Assembly: GCF_006717095.1 (NCBI RefSeq)
Contig: NZ_VFQE01000001.1
Location: 3,596,001-3,660,000 of the forward strand
DNA: 64,000 nt
Direction of reading: 5' to 3'
Source: Blastococcus colisei
Lineage (GTDB): Bacteria; Actinomycetota; Actinomycetes; Mycobacteriales; Geodermatophilaceae
Shown piece after piece: positions 8,512-19,199 of the stretch. Positions within the stretch are counted from its first letter, which is position 1; every line of letters starts with the position of its first letter. A program made the position numbers and the translations under genes. Below the pieces are notes generated by a model. That model saw only the letters and a list, made by a program, of their open reading frames with translations. It did not search any database and was not told the origin of the DNA.

Positions 8512-9837
8512 TCAGGGGGATTGCCGCGTCTGGGCCGAGGCGACGTGGCGGCGCTCGAGCTCGACGGTCTGGCGGAGGTGGTCGAGGCAGGCGACGGTCG
8601 TGCCCACGTCACCGACGAGGCCTCCCTTGGTGGCGATGTGCAGCCCGTCCCACGGCCCGCCGACGAGGGTGCCTGCGACGGCCAGGGGGACGACTTCCCC
8701 GGAGATCTCCAGCCCGTGCGAGCCGAGTTCACTCAGGACGGCCGCCGTGACGTCACCTCCGGTGGTGAACAACCCTTCCACGACATGGTTCTCCATCGCG
8801 CGGCGCACCGCGGCCGCCAGTTCACGGGGGATCCGATCGGCGTCCTCCGCCGATGTCGGCCGCACGTCGGAGTCCTCGATCACCGTCGCGAAGACGACGA
8901 TGTCGTCGGCGCCGGCGGCGGCCAGGGCTCCGTCGAGCACGGCCGTGGCTGCCTCGAGGTCGGGCACCGCGCTGTGGGGAAGGGGCGGCACCCGGTGCAC
9001 CGTGGCACCTCGCTCGGCGGCCAGTTGCTGGAGCTGCTTGCGGGTGAGCTCCGTCGCCGAGCCCGAGACGACCAGCAGCGGCGCGCCACGCGTCGTGCGG
9101 TTCAGCCCGAGCGCCCGGGCCATGGCCACCGATCCCGGTCCCGGGTCGCTGGTCACCCAGACGAGGTCCAGACCCTCCGACGCCGTCACGGCGGCGGCGG
9201 TGATCCGGTCCAGGTGCTCCTCCGTGGTGGCGTCCGCGACGAGCAGGGCGACGCCCGCCTCGAGCGCCGCCCTGATCTCGGCCACCAGCGCCTCCGGGCG
9301 GCCGGTCACCGTGGCCATGGGCAGCAGATGGGTGGTCAGCCCGGTCTGCTGACGGAGGATCTCGACGACCTCCGAGGTGTGCATCGGCGTGCGGGCGTCC
9401 CGGGCGACCTCCGTCTCCTCCAGCCGGCGCCCGTCCAGCAACTGGGTGCCGCCGATGGTGTGCCGTCCTGCCGCCGGGTGCGCGGGGGCGCACAGTCCCA
9501 CGACCCGGGCGCCCGCGAGGGTGTGGACCTCGTCGACCAGGGCTTCCGTCGTCGCCCCGACGTTGCCGCGCAGCGTGGTGTCGATCCGGTTGCAGACCAG
9601 CCGGGCCGGCCAGCCGGCCCGGACGACGGAGCGGACCCGGGCAGCAGCGACGTCCGGCGGGAGGTGCCGGCTGTCCGTCGTCGCCACCACCACGTCGAAG
9701 CGGGAGACCATCCCGGTGATCACCTCGGCCCCGGAGGCGGCGCTCGCCGTCGCCGCCCGGAGACCGGCGGCGGCGAACCCCGCGGCGGTGGCGTTCGCCC
9801 CGGTCAGGTCGTCGGCGACGACGAGCACCTCAGCCAT
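8512..9837 (-). CDS. Four-carbon acid sugar kinase (DUF1537 family)
   Basis: A 441-residue protein with the DUF1537 N-terminal signature VLVVADDLTGANATAAGFA and the C-terminal nucleotide-binding GLFTTGGDVTAAVLSELG and TKGGLVGDVGT regions. The family phosphorylates D-threonate, L-threonate or D-erythronate at O4 with ATP. It sits between the GntP permease and PdxA2, an arrangement typical of D-threonate or D-erythronate use in which DtnK/DenK feeds PdxA2. No epimerase or aldolase is nearby, which argues against the L-threonate and D-erythronate OtnI/OtnC route. Exact substrate is inferred. Confidence 0.85.
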   Translation of the reverse strand: MAEVLVVADDLTGANATAAGFAAAGLRAATASAASGAEVITGMVSRFDVVVATTDSRHLPPDVAAARVRSVVRAGWPARLVCNRIDTTLRGNVGATTEALVDEVHTLAGARVVGLCAPAHPAAGRHTIGGTQLLDGRRLEETEVARDARTPMHTSEVVEILRQQTGLTTHLLPMATVTGRPEALVAEIRAALEAGVALLVADATTEEHLDRITAAAVTASEGLDLVWVTSDPGPGSVAMARALGLNRTTRGAPLLVVSGSATELTRKQLQQLAAERGATVHRVPPLPHSAVPDLEAATAVLDGALAAAGADDIVVFATVIEDSDVRPTSAEDADRIPRELAAAVRRAMENHVVEGLFTTGGDVTAAVLSELGSHGLEISGEVVPLAVAGTLVGGPWDGLHIATKGGLVGDVGTTVACLDHLRQTVELERRHVASAQTRQSP

Positions 9838-9865
9838 GATCCCGGCCCAGCGATCCGGCGCCGGA

Positions 9866-11341
9866 TCAGAGGAAGAGGCTGGCGATCAGCAGCAGCGGCA
9901 GCGAGGCCGCCCAGACCGCCGTCGTGATGCCCGACCAGCCCTTGAGCGCGGCGGTGCCCTCCAGCCCGGTGAAGCGGGTGACGACCCAGAAGTAGGAGTC
10001 GTTGAAGTAGCTGAAGACCATCGACCCCGCGGTGCAGGCCAGGGCCGCCAGCAGCGCCGACAGCCCGAGGGTGTCCACCAGCGGAGCCGTGACCGACGCG
10101 GCGGTGATCATGGCCACCGTGCCCGAGCCCTGCGCGATGCGGACCAGCGAGGCGATCAGGAAGGGCACCAGGACGCTGGGCAGCGACACGGCGGCGATCG
10201 CCTCGGCCAGCGCGTCGCCGACACCGGTGTCGCGCAGCACCTGGCCGAGGGCACCACCGGCACCGGTGATCAGGATGATCAGTCCGGCGGAGGCCGCGGC
10301 GTCGGCGAGCCAGCCGTGCACCCGGTTGCGCGGCGTCCAGCGGGGCAGCAGCAGGTAGACCGCCAGGACGATGCCGATGATCAGCGCGACGACCGGGTTG
10401 CCGATGAACGACATGACGCCGGCGAAGGCGGAGGGCGTGTACTCGTCGGTCGGCGAGAGAACGCCCTGGGCGTTCCGGTCGATCGCCGTCGTCACCGTGT
10501 TGAGGACGATCAGCAGCAGCGGCACGAGCAGCGGCACGGCGGCCAACCCGAAGCCGACCTTGTGCGGCTCGGCCCCGGCGGGTGCCTCGCCCAGCTCGGA
10601 GGCGGGCTCCTCCCGCAGCGGCTCACCGAGGTCGTCGGTCCCCGCGCCGACGCTGCCGGTTCCGCCGACGCCCGTGCTGGCCGGCACGCCGTGGTAGACG
10701 GCCTCCCGGACCTGCGGGGTGATCTCGCTCTCCAGCTTCGGGCCGATCCAGACCGCATAGCCGATGACGACCGGGAGGAGCAACAGGGTGAAGACCAGAC
10801 CGGCGAGGATGAGCGCGCCGAGATCGGCACCCAGGATGCCGGCGACCCCCAGCGGGCCGGGGGTGGGCGGGACCAGGTGGTGGGTCAGGGTCATGCCACA
10901 GCCGAGGGCCAGGGCGAGCGTCACGTAGCGGCCGCGGATCCGGCGCGCGATCGACCGCGCGAGCGGGTTCATGATCACGTAGCCGGAGTCGCAGAACACC
11001 GGGATGGAGACGACCGCACCGGTTCCCGCCATCGCCCAGTGCTCGCGGCCCTTGCCGAGGAGCTTGACGAACTTCTGGGCCAGCGCGTCGGCCGCACCGG
11101 AGACCTCGAGGATCTTGCCGATGGCCACGCCCAGCCCGATGACGATGCCGATCGAGGCGAGCGTGTTCCCGAAGCCCGTCGTGATCGAGGAGATGATCTC
11201 GCCGGCCGGGGCGCCGGCGACGAAGCCGGTGACCAGGGCCGCGATCAGGAGCGCCACGAACGCGTCGAGGCGGGTGCTCAGCACGAGCACGACGATCGTC
11301 GCGATGCCGAGCACGAGTGCGAGGAGCAGCTGTACGTCCAC
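9866..11341 (-). CDS. GntP-family gluconate/acid-sugar permease
   Basis: A 491-residue polytopic membrane protein with 12 or more hydrophobic segments and GntP-family signatures: IGIVIGLGVAIGKILEVSGAADALA, IPVFCDSGYVIMNPLA, and LVPPTPGPLGVAGILGADLG. It contains one long hydrophilic loop near the middle (STGVGGTGSVGAGTDDLGEP). GTG at 11341 follows a GGGAGG site and gives the normal length. As the first gene of the operon it should import the acid sugar that the kinase and PdxA2 consume. It is probably proton-coupled, as known for GntP. Confidence 0.9.
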   Translation of the reverse strand: MDVQLLLALVLGIATIVVLVLSTRLDAFVALLIAALVTGFVAGAPAGEIISSITTGFGNTLASIGIVIGLGVAIGKILEVSGAADALAQKFVKLLGKGREHWAMAGTGAVVSIPVFCDSGYVIMNPLARSIARRIRGRYVTLALALGCGMTLTHHLVPPTPGPLGVAGILGADLGALILAGLVFTLLLLPVVIGYAVWIGPKLESEITPQVREAVYHGVPASTGVGGTGSVGAGTDDLGEPLREEPASELGEAPAGAEPHKVGFGLAAVPLLVPLLLIVLNTVTTAIDRNAQGVLSPTDEYTPSAFAGVMSFIGNPVVALIIGIVLAVYLLLPRWTPRNRVHGWLADAAASAGLIILITGAGGALGQVLRDTGVGDALAEAIAAVSLPSVLVPFLIASLVRIAQGSGTVAMITAASVTAPLVDTLGLSALLAALACTAGSMVFSYFNDSYFWVVTRFTGLEGTAALKGWSGITTAVWAASLPLLLIASLFL

Positions 11342-11406
11342 CCGGAACCTCCCTGCCACTCCCCCACCGCTGGGGGAGAACCAAGGGAATCGTGAGGTAG
11401 GCAACT

Positions 11407-11452
11407 GCGCAAAGCAAGCGCAACCGAGCGGTAACTTGCGCAAAACGCGCAA
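11407..11452. promoter_or_regulatory. Four GCGCAA repeats upstream of the gntP operon
   Basis: The hexamer GCGCAA (TTGCGC on the gntP strand) occurs at 11407, 11418, 11438 and 11447. Start-to-start spacing is 11, 20 and 9 bp, so all copies face roughly the same side of the helix. The third copy extends to the palindrome TTGCGCAA at 11436-11443. The array lies 65-110 bp upstream of the gntP start in the 330-bp gap 11342-11671 and is the best operator candidate for the DeoR regulator. The rest of that gap (11453-11671) shows no gene or clear element. Confidence 0.55.
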
Positions 11453-11671
11453 CTAGGCCGCCGACGGCTCGCCCCTCGACCGGAGCCGGGTCCCGCGGGC
11501 GGACGGCGGCACGCTCAGGGTGCGCCTCCGTCGCGCCGCCCGCCCGTCGGTGCACCGTGCGGACGTAGGCGGTGCTCCCCAGGCCTCTGGCCGCTTCAGC
11601 GAACGTTCAGCCGCACCGTGGCGCGGCTTCACGTCAGGCGAGGCGGTCAGACCGCAGGGAGGGTGCGGCTC

Positions 11672-12825
<1,154 letters not shown>

Positions 12826-12826
<1 letters not shown>

Positions 12827-14838
12827 CAGTTCTCCTGCTCCTCGGGAGCGGCGGCGGCCGGGGTCACCAGCGCCACCCGCTCGTCCAGCGCGACCGTCTG
12901 GCCGGCTGTCACACCGAGCTCGGTGACCGTCCCCGCGACGGGGGCGGTCAGCACGTGCTCCATCTTCATCGCCTCGACGACCAGCAGCGGGGTCCCCGCC
13001 GCCACCTCGTCACCGACCGCGGCCTGCACCACGGTCACGGTCCCCGGCATGGGCGCGGTCACCACGCCGTCGGCGCCGGCGCCCTCGGCGTGCGCCGTCA
13101 GCCGCTCCTGCTCGCGCAGCGCCGTCACCCGCCCCTCGGCGGCCAGCCACACCGTGCCGCCCTCGTGGACGACGGTGTAGGAGGTGGTGCGGTCGCCGAC
13201 GGTCACGGTCAGCCGGTCGCCGGCCCGCGAGGCCCGGGCCGGCACCCGTTCGCCGTCCCCGAGGCGCACCTCGGCGGCGGCCGCCCGGCCCCGGACGGCC
13301 ACCTCCACCGGCTCCCCGCCGGCCGCCTGCAGCCGGCGGACCGTCCAGGCCGGCTCACCCAGCCGCCAGCCGTCCGGCACGTCCCAGCGGTCGACCACCG
13401 GCCCGGCCGGCTCGGTCTCCAGCAGCAGGGCCAGCGCCGCGGCCGCGTACACGGGAAACGGCACCTCGCCCACCGCGGTCAGGGCGTCCCCGCGGCGCTC
13501 GATCAACCCCGTGTCCAGCTTCCCGGCGACGACGTCGGGGTCGGTGAGCAGCGCCCGCAGGAACGCGGCGTTCGTCGTCACCCCGAGGACGGCGCTGTGC
13601 CCGAGCGCGCCGACCAGCCGGGCGCGCGCGGTCTCCCGGGTCGGCGCCCAGGCGACGACCTTGGCCAGCATCGGGTCGTAGTCGGAGCCGACGACGGTGC
13701 CGACGGCCAGCGAGCTGTCGAACCGGATGCCGGGGCCCGACGGCTCGACCAGGCCCAGCACCGTGCCCGCCTGCGGGAGGAAACCGCGCGAGGGGTCCTC
13801 GGCGTAGAGCCGGGCCTCGATCGCGTGCCCGTCCAGCGTCACGTCGCTCTGGTCGATCGGCAGCCGCTCCCCCGCCGCGACTCGGATCTGCTGCTCGACG
13901 AGGTCCAGGCCGGTGATGCACTCGGTCACCGGGTGCTCCACCTGCAGGCGGGTGTTCATCTCCAGGAAGAAGAAGTCGCGGGGCCGGTCGGCGTCGACGA
14001 TGAACTCGACCGTGCCGGCACCGGTGTAGCCGACCGCCCTGGCGGCCTCCACGGCCGCCCGGCCCATGGAGGCGCGCATCGACGTGTCCAGGAGCGGGGA
14101 CGGCGCCTCCTCGATCACCTTCTGGTGCCGGCGCTGCAGGCTGCACTCGCGCTCGCCGAGGTGGATGACGGTGCCGTGCGCGTCGCCGAGGACCTGCACC
14201 TCGATGTGCCGGGAGTTCCCGACGTACCGCTCGACCAGCAGGGTGTCGTCGCCGAATGAACTGGCCGCCTCGCGCCGGGCTCCCGCGATGGCCTCGGGCA
14301 GCTCCTCCGTCGAGCGCACCACCCGCATGCCCTTGCCTCCGCCACCGGCGCTGGGCTTGAGCAGCACCGGGAAGCCGACGGCGACGGCGGCGTCGGTGAC
14401 CTGGTCGTCGGTCATGCCGGGCTCGGTCCGGCCCGGGACGACGGGGACGCCGGCGGCCATCACGGTCTGCTTGGCGCGGATCTTGTCGCCCATGGCCTCG
14501 ATCGCCGCCACCGGTGGGCCGATGAAGACGATGCCGGCCTTCTCGCACGCCCGGGCGAACTCGACGTTCTCCGAGAGGAACCCGTAGCCGGGGTGGATCG
14601 CCTGGGCGCCGGTGCCGACGGCCGCCTCGAGCACCCGCTCGATCGACAGGTAGCTCTGGGCGGCGGGCGCGGGGCCGATCGGGACGGCGACGTCGGCCAA
14701 CCGGGTGTGCAGGGCGCCGGCGTCCGCGTCGCTGTAGACGGCGACGGAGCGGATGCCCATCTCGCGGAGCGTGCGGATCACCCGGACGGCGATCTCACCC
14801 CGGTTCGCCACGAGCACGGTGCCGAACATCCCGCTCAC
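12826..14838 (-). CDS. Biotin carboxylase/carrier subunit of an acyl-CoA carboxylase (MccA-like)
   Basis: A ~670-residue protein with an N-terminal biotin carboxylase (VLVANRGEIAVRVIRTLREMG, GGGGKGMRVV, FLEMNTRLQVEHPVTE) and a C-terminal biotinyl domain with the attachment lysine in VVEAMKMEHVL. A region of ~150 residues between them matches the linker of methylcrotonyl- or propionyl-type alpha subunits. It carboxylates biotin with ATP and bicarbonate. I chose the GTG at 14838 because GGGGGA lies just upstream; an in-frame ATG at 14829 is the alternative. It pairs with the beta subunit encoded just upstream. Confidence 0.9.
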
Positions 14839-14855
14839 CGCCGTCCCCCGACCCG

Positions 14856-14928
14856 GCCCGCGCGGCATTTATGGCCATAACTGCCGCTCTTCCCCGAGCC
14901 CGCGCGGCGTTTATGGCCATAACTGCCG
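14856..14928. repeat. Tandem pair of 31-bp palindrome-bearing repeats
   Basis: Two 31-bp copies at 14856-14886 and 14898-14928 differ at one base and are spaced 42 bp apart. Each contains a near-perfect 24-bp palindrome with core TTATGGCCATAA flanked by CGGCA and TGCCG. They fill most of the 93-bp gap between the beta and alpha carboxylase genes. The form resembles a repetitive extragenic palindrome pair, or a transcript-processing hairpin. No other copies occur in this window. Confidence 0.75.
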
Positions 14929-14931
14929 GTC

Positions 14932-16545
14932 TCACATGCGGAAGACGCCATAGCCGACCTCCTCGAGTGGCGCGTTGGCACAGGCGGAGAGGGCCAGGCC
15001 GAGGACGGTGCGGGTGTGCGCGGGGTCGATGACGCCGTCGTCCCAGAGGCGGGCCGTGGCGTAGTAGGGGTGACCCTGAGCCTCGTACTGCTCGCGGATG
15101 GGCGCCTTGAACGCCTCTTCCTCCTCCGCCGGCCACTCCTCGCCACGGGCCTCCAGGCCGTCGCGGCGGACCTGCGCCAGCACCGACGCCGCCTGCTCAC
15201 CGCCCATCACCGAGATGCGGGCGTTGGGCCAGGTGAAGAGGAAGCGGGGCGAGTAGGCCCGGCCGCACATCGAGTAGTTGCCGGCCCCGAACGAGCCACC
15301 GATGACCACGGTCAGCTTCGGTACCCGGGCGCAGGCGACCGCAGTGACCATCTTGGCGCCGTGCTTGGCGATGCCACCGGCCTCGTAGTCGCGGCCGACC
15401 ATGAACCCGGAGATGTTCTGCAGGAACAGCAGCGGGATCTTGCGGCGGTCGCAGAGCTCGATGAAGTGCGCGCCCTTGAGCGCCGACTCGGCGAACAGCA
15501 CGCCGTTGTTGGCGACGATCCCCACCGGGTGGCCGTGCAACCGGGCGAAGCCGGTGACCAGGGTCGGGCCGTACAGCGGCTTGAACTCGGCGAAACGGCT
15601 CCCGTCGACCAGCCGGGCGATCACCTCGCGGACGTCGTAGGGCGTGCGCGGATCCGGCGGCACGACGTCGTACATCGACTCCGGCGCGTGCACCGGCTCC
15701 TCGACCGGCTCGACGCCCCAGGGCCGGGGCTCGCGCGGACCCAGCGTCCCGATGATCTGCCGGACGAGCTGCAGGGCATGCGCGTCGTCGTCGGCCAGGT
15801 GGTCGGTGACCCCGCTGACCCGGCTGTGCAGGTCTCCCCCGCCGAGGTCCTCGGCGGTGACCACCTCACCGGTCGCGGCCTTCACCAGGGGCGGCCCACC
15901 CAGGAAGATCGTGCCCTGCTCCCGGACGATCACGGCCTCGTCGCTCATCGCCGGCACGTACGCGCCACCGGCGGTGCACGAGCCGAGGACGGCGGCGATC
16001 TGCGGGATGCCCGCCTTCGACATCGTCGCCTGGTTGAAGAAGATGCGGCCGAAGTGCTCGCGGTCGGGGAAGACCTCGTCCTGCATCGGCAGGAACGCCC
16101 CGCCGGAGTCGACCAGGTAGACGCAGGGCAGCCGGTTGTGCAGCGCCACCTCCTGGGCGCGCAGGTGCTTCTTCACCGTCATGGGGTAGTAGGTGCCGCC
16201 CTTGACGGTGGCGTCGTTGGCGACGACCACGCACTCGCGGCCGGCGATCCGGCCGATGCCGGTGATGATCCCGGCGGCCGGCGCGTCGCCGTCGTAGAGG
16301 CCGTGCGCGGCCAGCGGGGAGAGCTCGAGGAACGGGCTGCCCGGGTCGAGCAGTGTGTCCACCCGCTCCCGGGGCAGCAGCTTGCCGCGGTCGACGTGCC
16401 GCTGCCGGGCCCGTTCACCCCCGCCGAGCGCCACCCTGCTCAGCTGGGTGGCGAGATCGGCCGCGAGTTCGGCGTGCGCGGCGGCGTTGCGGGCGACGCT
16501 CGCCGCGTCCGCCGCGACGACTGGGGAGAGCACGGGCGCGTCCAC
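14932..16545 (-). CDS. mccB: Acyl-CoA carboxylase beta subunit, methylcrotonyl-CoA carboxylase type
   Basis: A 537-residue carboxyltransferase. The motifs [62 protein letters not shown] and [17 protein letters not shown] closely match methylcrotonyl-CoA carboxylase beta chains, more than propionyl-CoA ones. It moves the carboxyl group from biotin to 3-methylcrotonyl-CoA in leucine catabolism. The start is a GTG 92 bp from the divergent TetR gene. With the alpha subunit and acyl-CoA dehydrogenase it forms one operon, interrupted only by the palindromic repeats. Confidence 0.9.
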   Translation of the reverse strand: MDAPVLSPVVAADAASVARNAAAHAELAADLATQLSRVALGGGERARQRHVDRGKLLPRERVDTLLDPGSPFLELSPLAAHGLYDGDAPAAGIITGIGRIAGRECVVVANDATVKGGTYYPMTVKKHLRAQEVALHNRLPCVYLVDSGGAFLPMQDEVFPDREHFGRIFFNQATMSKAGIPQIAAVLGSCTAGGAYVPAMSDEAVIVREQGTIFLGGPPLVKAATGEVVTAEDLGGGDLHSRVSGVTDHLADDDAHALQLVRQIIGTLGPREPRPWGVEPVEEPVHAPESMYDVVPPDPRTPYDVREVIARLVDGSRFAEFKPLYGPTLVTGFARLHGHPVGIVANNGVLFAESALKGAHFIELCDRRKIPLLFLQNISGFMVGRDYEAGGIAKHGAKMVTAVACARVPKLTVVIGGSFGAGNYSMCGRAYSPRFLFTWPNARISVMGGEQAASVLAQVRRDGLEARGEEWPAEEEEAFKAPIREQYEAQGHPYYATARLWDDGVIDPAHTRTVLGLALSACANAPLEEVGYGVFRM

Positions 16546-16553
16546 GCCAGTGA

Positions 16554-16616
16554 GGTTAACCGCCGTTCACTCCGACGGTCCACCTCACACCCCGGAGCGG
16601 TTAACGCCGGTTCACT
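16554..16616. promoter_or_regulatory. Two matching operator candidates, GGTTAAC-N4-GTTCACT
   Basis: Copies at 16554-16571 and 16599-16616 share GGTTAAC and GTTCACT with different 4-bp centres (CGCC and GCCG). Each copy is itself a near-dyad (GTTAAC against GTGAAC). They flank the promoter region between the divergent mccB and TetR genes, 45 bp apart. Two conserved arms around variable centres are typical of TetR operators. That this regulator binds them is inference. Confidence 0.6.
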
Positions 16617-16636
16617 GCGGCGCTAGCATCGGGCTC

Positions 16637-17242
16637 GTGACCTCGACGCGCCCGGCACGAGACGCGGCGTTGCACGCCGACGTCGACCGCCCCTCGCGTC
16701 GTGAGCAGATCCTGCAGGCCGCGGCGCAGCTGTTCGCGGAGCGGGGCTCACGGGCCGTGGGGGTGGACGACGTCGGCGCGGCCGTCGGCGTCACCGGGCC
16801 GGCGATCTACCGGCACTTCGCCAGCAAGGACGCGATGCTCGCCGAGATGCTGCTGCGCATCAGCGAGCGGCTGCTGGCCGGCGGCAGCGAGGTCGTGGCG
16901 CGGGCCGGCGACGACGTCCACGGCCAGCTCCGCGCGCTGATCGCCTTCCAGGTCGACTTCGCCCTGGACAACCCGGCGCTGATCACGGTGCAGGACCGCG
17001 ACTTGGGCACGCTCGCCGACGCCGACGCCGCCCAGGTGCGCCGGCTGCAGCGCCGTTACGTCGAGGTGTGGGTGGCCGTGCTGGCACGGCTGCATCCCGC
17101 CGCCGATGCGGCCGCCTGCCGCGCCCGGGCGCACGCCGTCTTCGGGCTGATCAACTCCACTCCGCACAGCGCCGGCCGGCTGAGCCGTCCGGCGATGGCG
17201 GCGCTGCTGAGCGACATGGCCTGGGCCGCCGCCACCGCCTGA
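16637..17242 (+). CDS. TetR family regulator of the carboxylase operon
   Basis: A 201-residue protein with an N-terminal TetR helix-turn-helix (REQILQAAAQLFAERGSRAVGVDDVGAAVGVTGPAIYRHFASKDAML, residues ~20-68) and an all-helical ligand domain (DVHGQLRALIAFQVDFALDNPALITVQDRDL). It starts at GTG. It is divergent from mccB with paired operator candidates between them, so it most likely represses the branched-chain operon and is released by an acyl-CoA intermediate. Confidence 0.88.
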   Translation: MTSTRPARDAALHADVDRPSRREQILQAAAQLFAERGSRAVGVDDVGAAVGVTGPAIYRHFASKDAMLAEMLLRISERLLAGGSEVVARAGDDVHGQLRALIAFQVDFALDNPALITVQDRDLGTLADADAAQVRRLQRRYVEVWVAVLARLHPAADAAACRARAHAVFGLINSTPHSAGRLSRPAMAALLSDMAWAAATA

Positions 17243-17252
17243 GGCCCCGGAA

Positions 17253-17290
17253 AGGACCCCCGCAAGGTCCCCGGCCGGGGACGGGGTCCT
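17253..17290. terminator. Bidirectional hairpin terminator between convergent genes
   Basis: A nested inverted repeat: an outer 8-bp stem (AGGACCCC at 17253, GGGGTCCT at 17283) and an inner perfect palindrome GTCCCCGG-CCGGGGAC at 17267-17282. It sits in the 51-bp gap between the converging TetR gene and the 575-residue protein gene. There is no long T tract, as is usual for high-GC actinomycete terminators. Confidence 0.65.
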
Positions 17291-17293
17291 CTC

Positions 17294-19021
17294 TCACTCG
17301 GCCGGGAACGGCGGGACCGGGAGTGCCAGTCCGGCGTCGGCGATCGCGTCGATGGCCGGGGAGCCGCCCGGGGCGTCCTCGTCGACCCAGTCGCTCTCCA
17401 CGATCGTCACCGCCGATCCCGATACCGCGCTGGCGTACTCGGCCCCGGAGAGCTCCGCGGGGCTGCCCGGGTACCGGACCCCCTCGCGCAACAGGTCGCT
17501 GACGTTGCCGCTCCCGTTGCGGTCGGTCAGCGTCTGGAGCTCCCGCGCCACCCCCGTGTCGGGCATCCGCACGCGGACGACCGAGACCACCACCGGGGCC
17601 CCCTCGACCTCCGCGGAGTACAGGGCGCGGGACAGCCCGGTGCAGTCGGTGGCGGCGAGGAAGGCCGCGGTGTCGCCGTAGGCGTGACCGGCGCAGGTGT
17701 CGTCGACCTGCACCGCCTCGACGGTGAACGACGTTCCGCCCACCAGCTGGGTGTCACCGACCTCCGGCCCGGCCTCCTGTGTCTGCGCCGTGGACGGCGC
17801 GGCGTCGGTACCCGATCCGCCGCCGTCCCCGTCCCGCAGGAGCAGCCAGCCACCCACGCCGAGGAGGGCGAGGACCAGCACGCCGACCAGGGTCACGAGG
17901 GCGACCCTGCCGCGCGGCCCGCTCCGTTCCTCGGGTTCTTCGGGTTGCTGGGTCTGGTTCCAGTAGAGCGGAGGCATCGCCGGGGGCGCCGCCGGAGGGG
18001 GCTGCTGGAACACCGAGGTGGCGGGGGGCGCAGCGGTCCGCGGGGGGACGACGGTTCCCCTCGGCGCCTGATCCGGCTGGGCGCCGGCGAACAGCCCGCC
18101 GATGCCGTCACCGTCGTCGGGCGCCGGGGCGGGATCGTCGATGGCGACCGTGTCGCGCGGCGGCGTCGATGTGGCTGCCTCCTGCGCGACGGCGGCGTGC
18201 GCGGCCGCCGCGGAGGCTGCGACGGCCTGGGCGATCGCGTCCGGGCTCGGCTGGTCGCGGACCGGCGGCTCGGAACCCTCGGGCGCCTGGGCGGCGGGCC
18301 CGGCGGTAGGCCCCGCGGCGGCCGGGGAGGCCGCCATCGCCGCCGGGGTCAGGAGTTCCGGGCGGCGCAGGACGTACGGCGAGTACGGGAAGCCCTCACC
18401 GTTGAGCTCCTCGACGGACGGCCCGCGCCCGGAGAGCTCGAGCGCCTCCAGAGCGGCCCGCACGTCGGCCGTCGTCCAGAGCCGGGGGTTGTCGACGCCG
18501 GCGTACCTGCTGGACCGCGCGATCCCGAGCAGCAGCGACCGCGGCTCGAGCCGGGCGACCAGGTCGCCCTCGCCGAGGTCGCCGTCACTGGGGATCAGCC
18601 CGGTGACGTCGCCGACCAGCACCGTCAGCCGCGCGATCCGGCCGGGCTCCAGCCCGGCCCGCCGCAGTTTCATGGCGACGTCCATGCCCGCCCGCATCAG
18701 CCCGTCCAGCGGGGTGGATCCGCCGCCGGAGAGCTGCAGGGCCTGCCCCGGCCCGGACTCGGGGGCGATCGTCCACGCCCCCTCGGGAACGGCCTTCACG
18801 ACGCCGGACTGCCGCAGCACCTCGGCGATGCGGATGACGGCGATGCCCTCGGGCACGAACAGGACCGCGTCGGAGATGCGGCGCCCCAGGGGGCCGTCGA
18901 TCATCGGGATGCTGGCGACGACGGCGGCACGGACGGACCCCCCGGTGTCCCAGCGGGTCAGCTCACCGAAGAGCGCTCTCTCCCCCGCGGTCTGCAGCGG
19001 CGCCGGGGTCAGGGCCAGCAC
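17294..19021 (-). CDS. Uncharacterised single-pass membrane protein with long disordered linker
   Basis: A 575-residue protein in three parts. Residues ~1-230 are a folded alpha/beta region (LFGELTRWDTGGSVRAAVVASIP, AVLFVPEGIAVIRIAEVLR, IARLTVLVGDVTGLIPS). Residues ~230-380 are Ala/Pro/Gln-rich and probably disordered. One membrane helix (VALVTLVGVLVLALLGVGGWLLL) precedes an exported C-terminal domain of ~145 residues with three cysteines (DDTCAGHAY, ATDCTG). This topology resembles actinobacterial sensor or anti-sigma-like proteins, but I recognise no family. GTG at 19021 follows a GGAGGA site. Function unknown. Confidence 0.65.
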   Translation of the reverse strand: MLALTPAPLQTAGERALFGELTRWDTGGSVRAAVVASIPMIDGPLGRRISDAVLFVPEGIAVIRIAEVLRQSGVVKAVPEGAWTIAPESGPGQALQLSGGGSTPLDGLMRAGMDVAMKLRRAGLEPGRIARLTVLVGDVTGLIPSDGDLGEGDLVARLEPRSLLLGIARSSRYAGVDNPRLWTTADVRAALEALELSGRGPSVEELNGEGFPYSPYVLRRPELLTPAAMAASPAAAGPTAGPAAQAPEGSEPPVRDQPSPDAIAQAVAASAAAAHAAVAQEAATSTPPRDTVAIDDPAPAPDDGDGIGGLFAGAQPDQAPRGTVVPPRTAAPPATSVFQQPPPAAPPAMPPLYWNQTQQPEEPEERSGPRGRVALVTLVGVLVLALLGVGGWLLLRDGDGGGSGTDAAPSTAQTQEAGPEVGDTQLVGGTSFTVEAVQVDDTCAGHAYGDTAAFLAATDCTGLSRALYSAEVEGAPVVVSVVRVRMPDTGVARELQTLTDRNGSGNVSDLLREGVRYPGSPAELSGAEYASAVSGSAVTIVESDWVDEDAPGGSPAIDAIADAGLALPVPPFPAE

Positions 19022-19199
19022 GTCGGGTGTCCTCCGGGGCGGTCGGTGGGGCTCTGTGGGCGCAGCGGACGCCGTGGGATCGAGAGCAGGGCGCCCCCCG
19101 GCGCGCACTGCCCGTGGGCGATCGGCCCGGCGCCGGCAGCTACCCCCGACGCTACGTCATCGGGAGGAACGCAGCGTGCGCCCGCGCCGAGGGCAGGCC

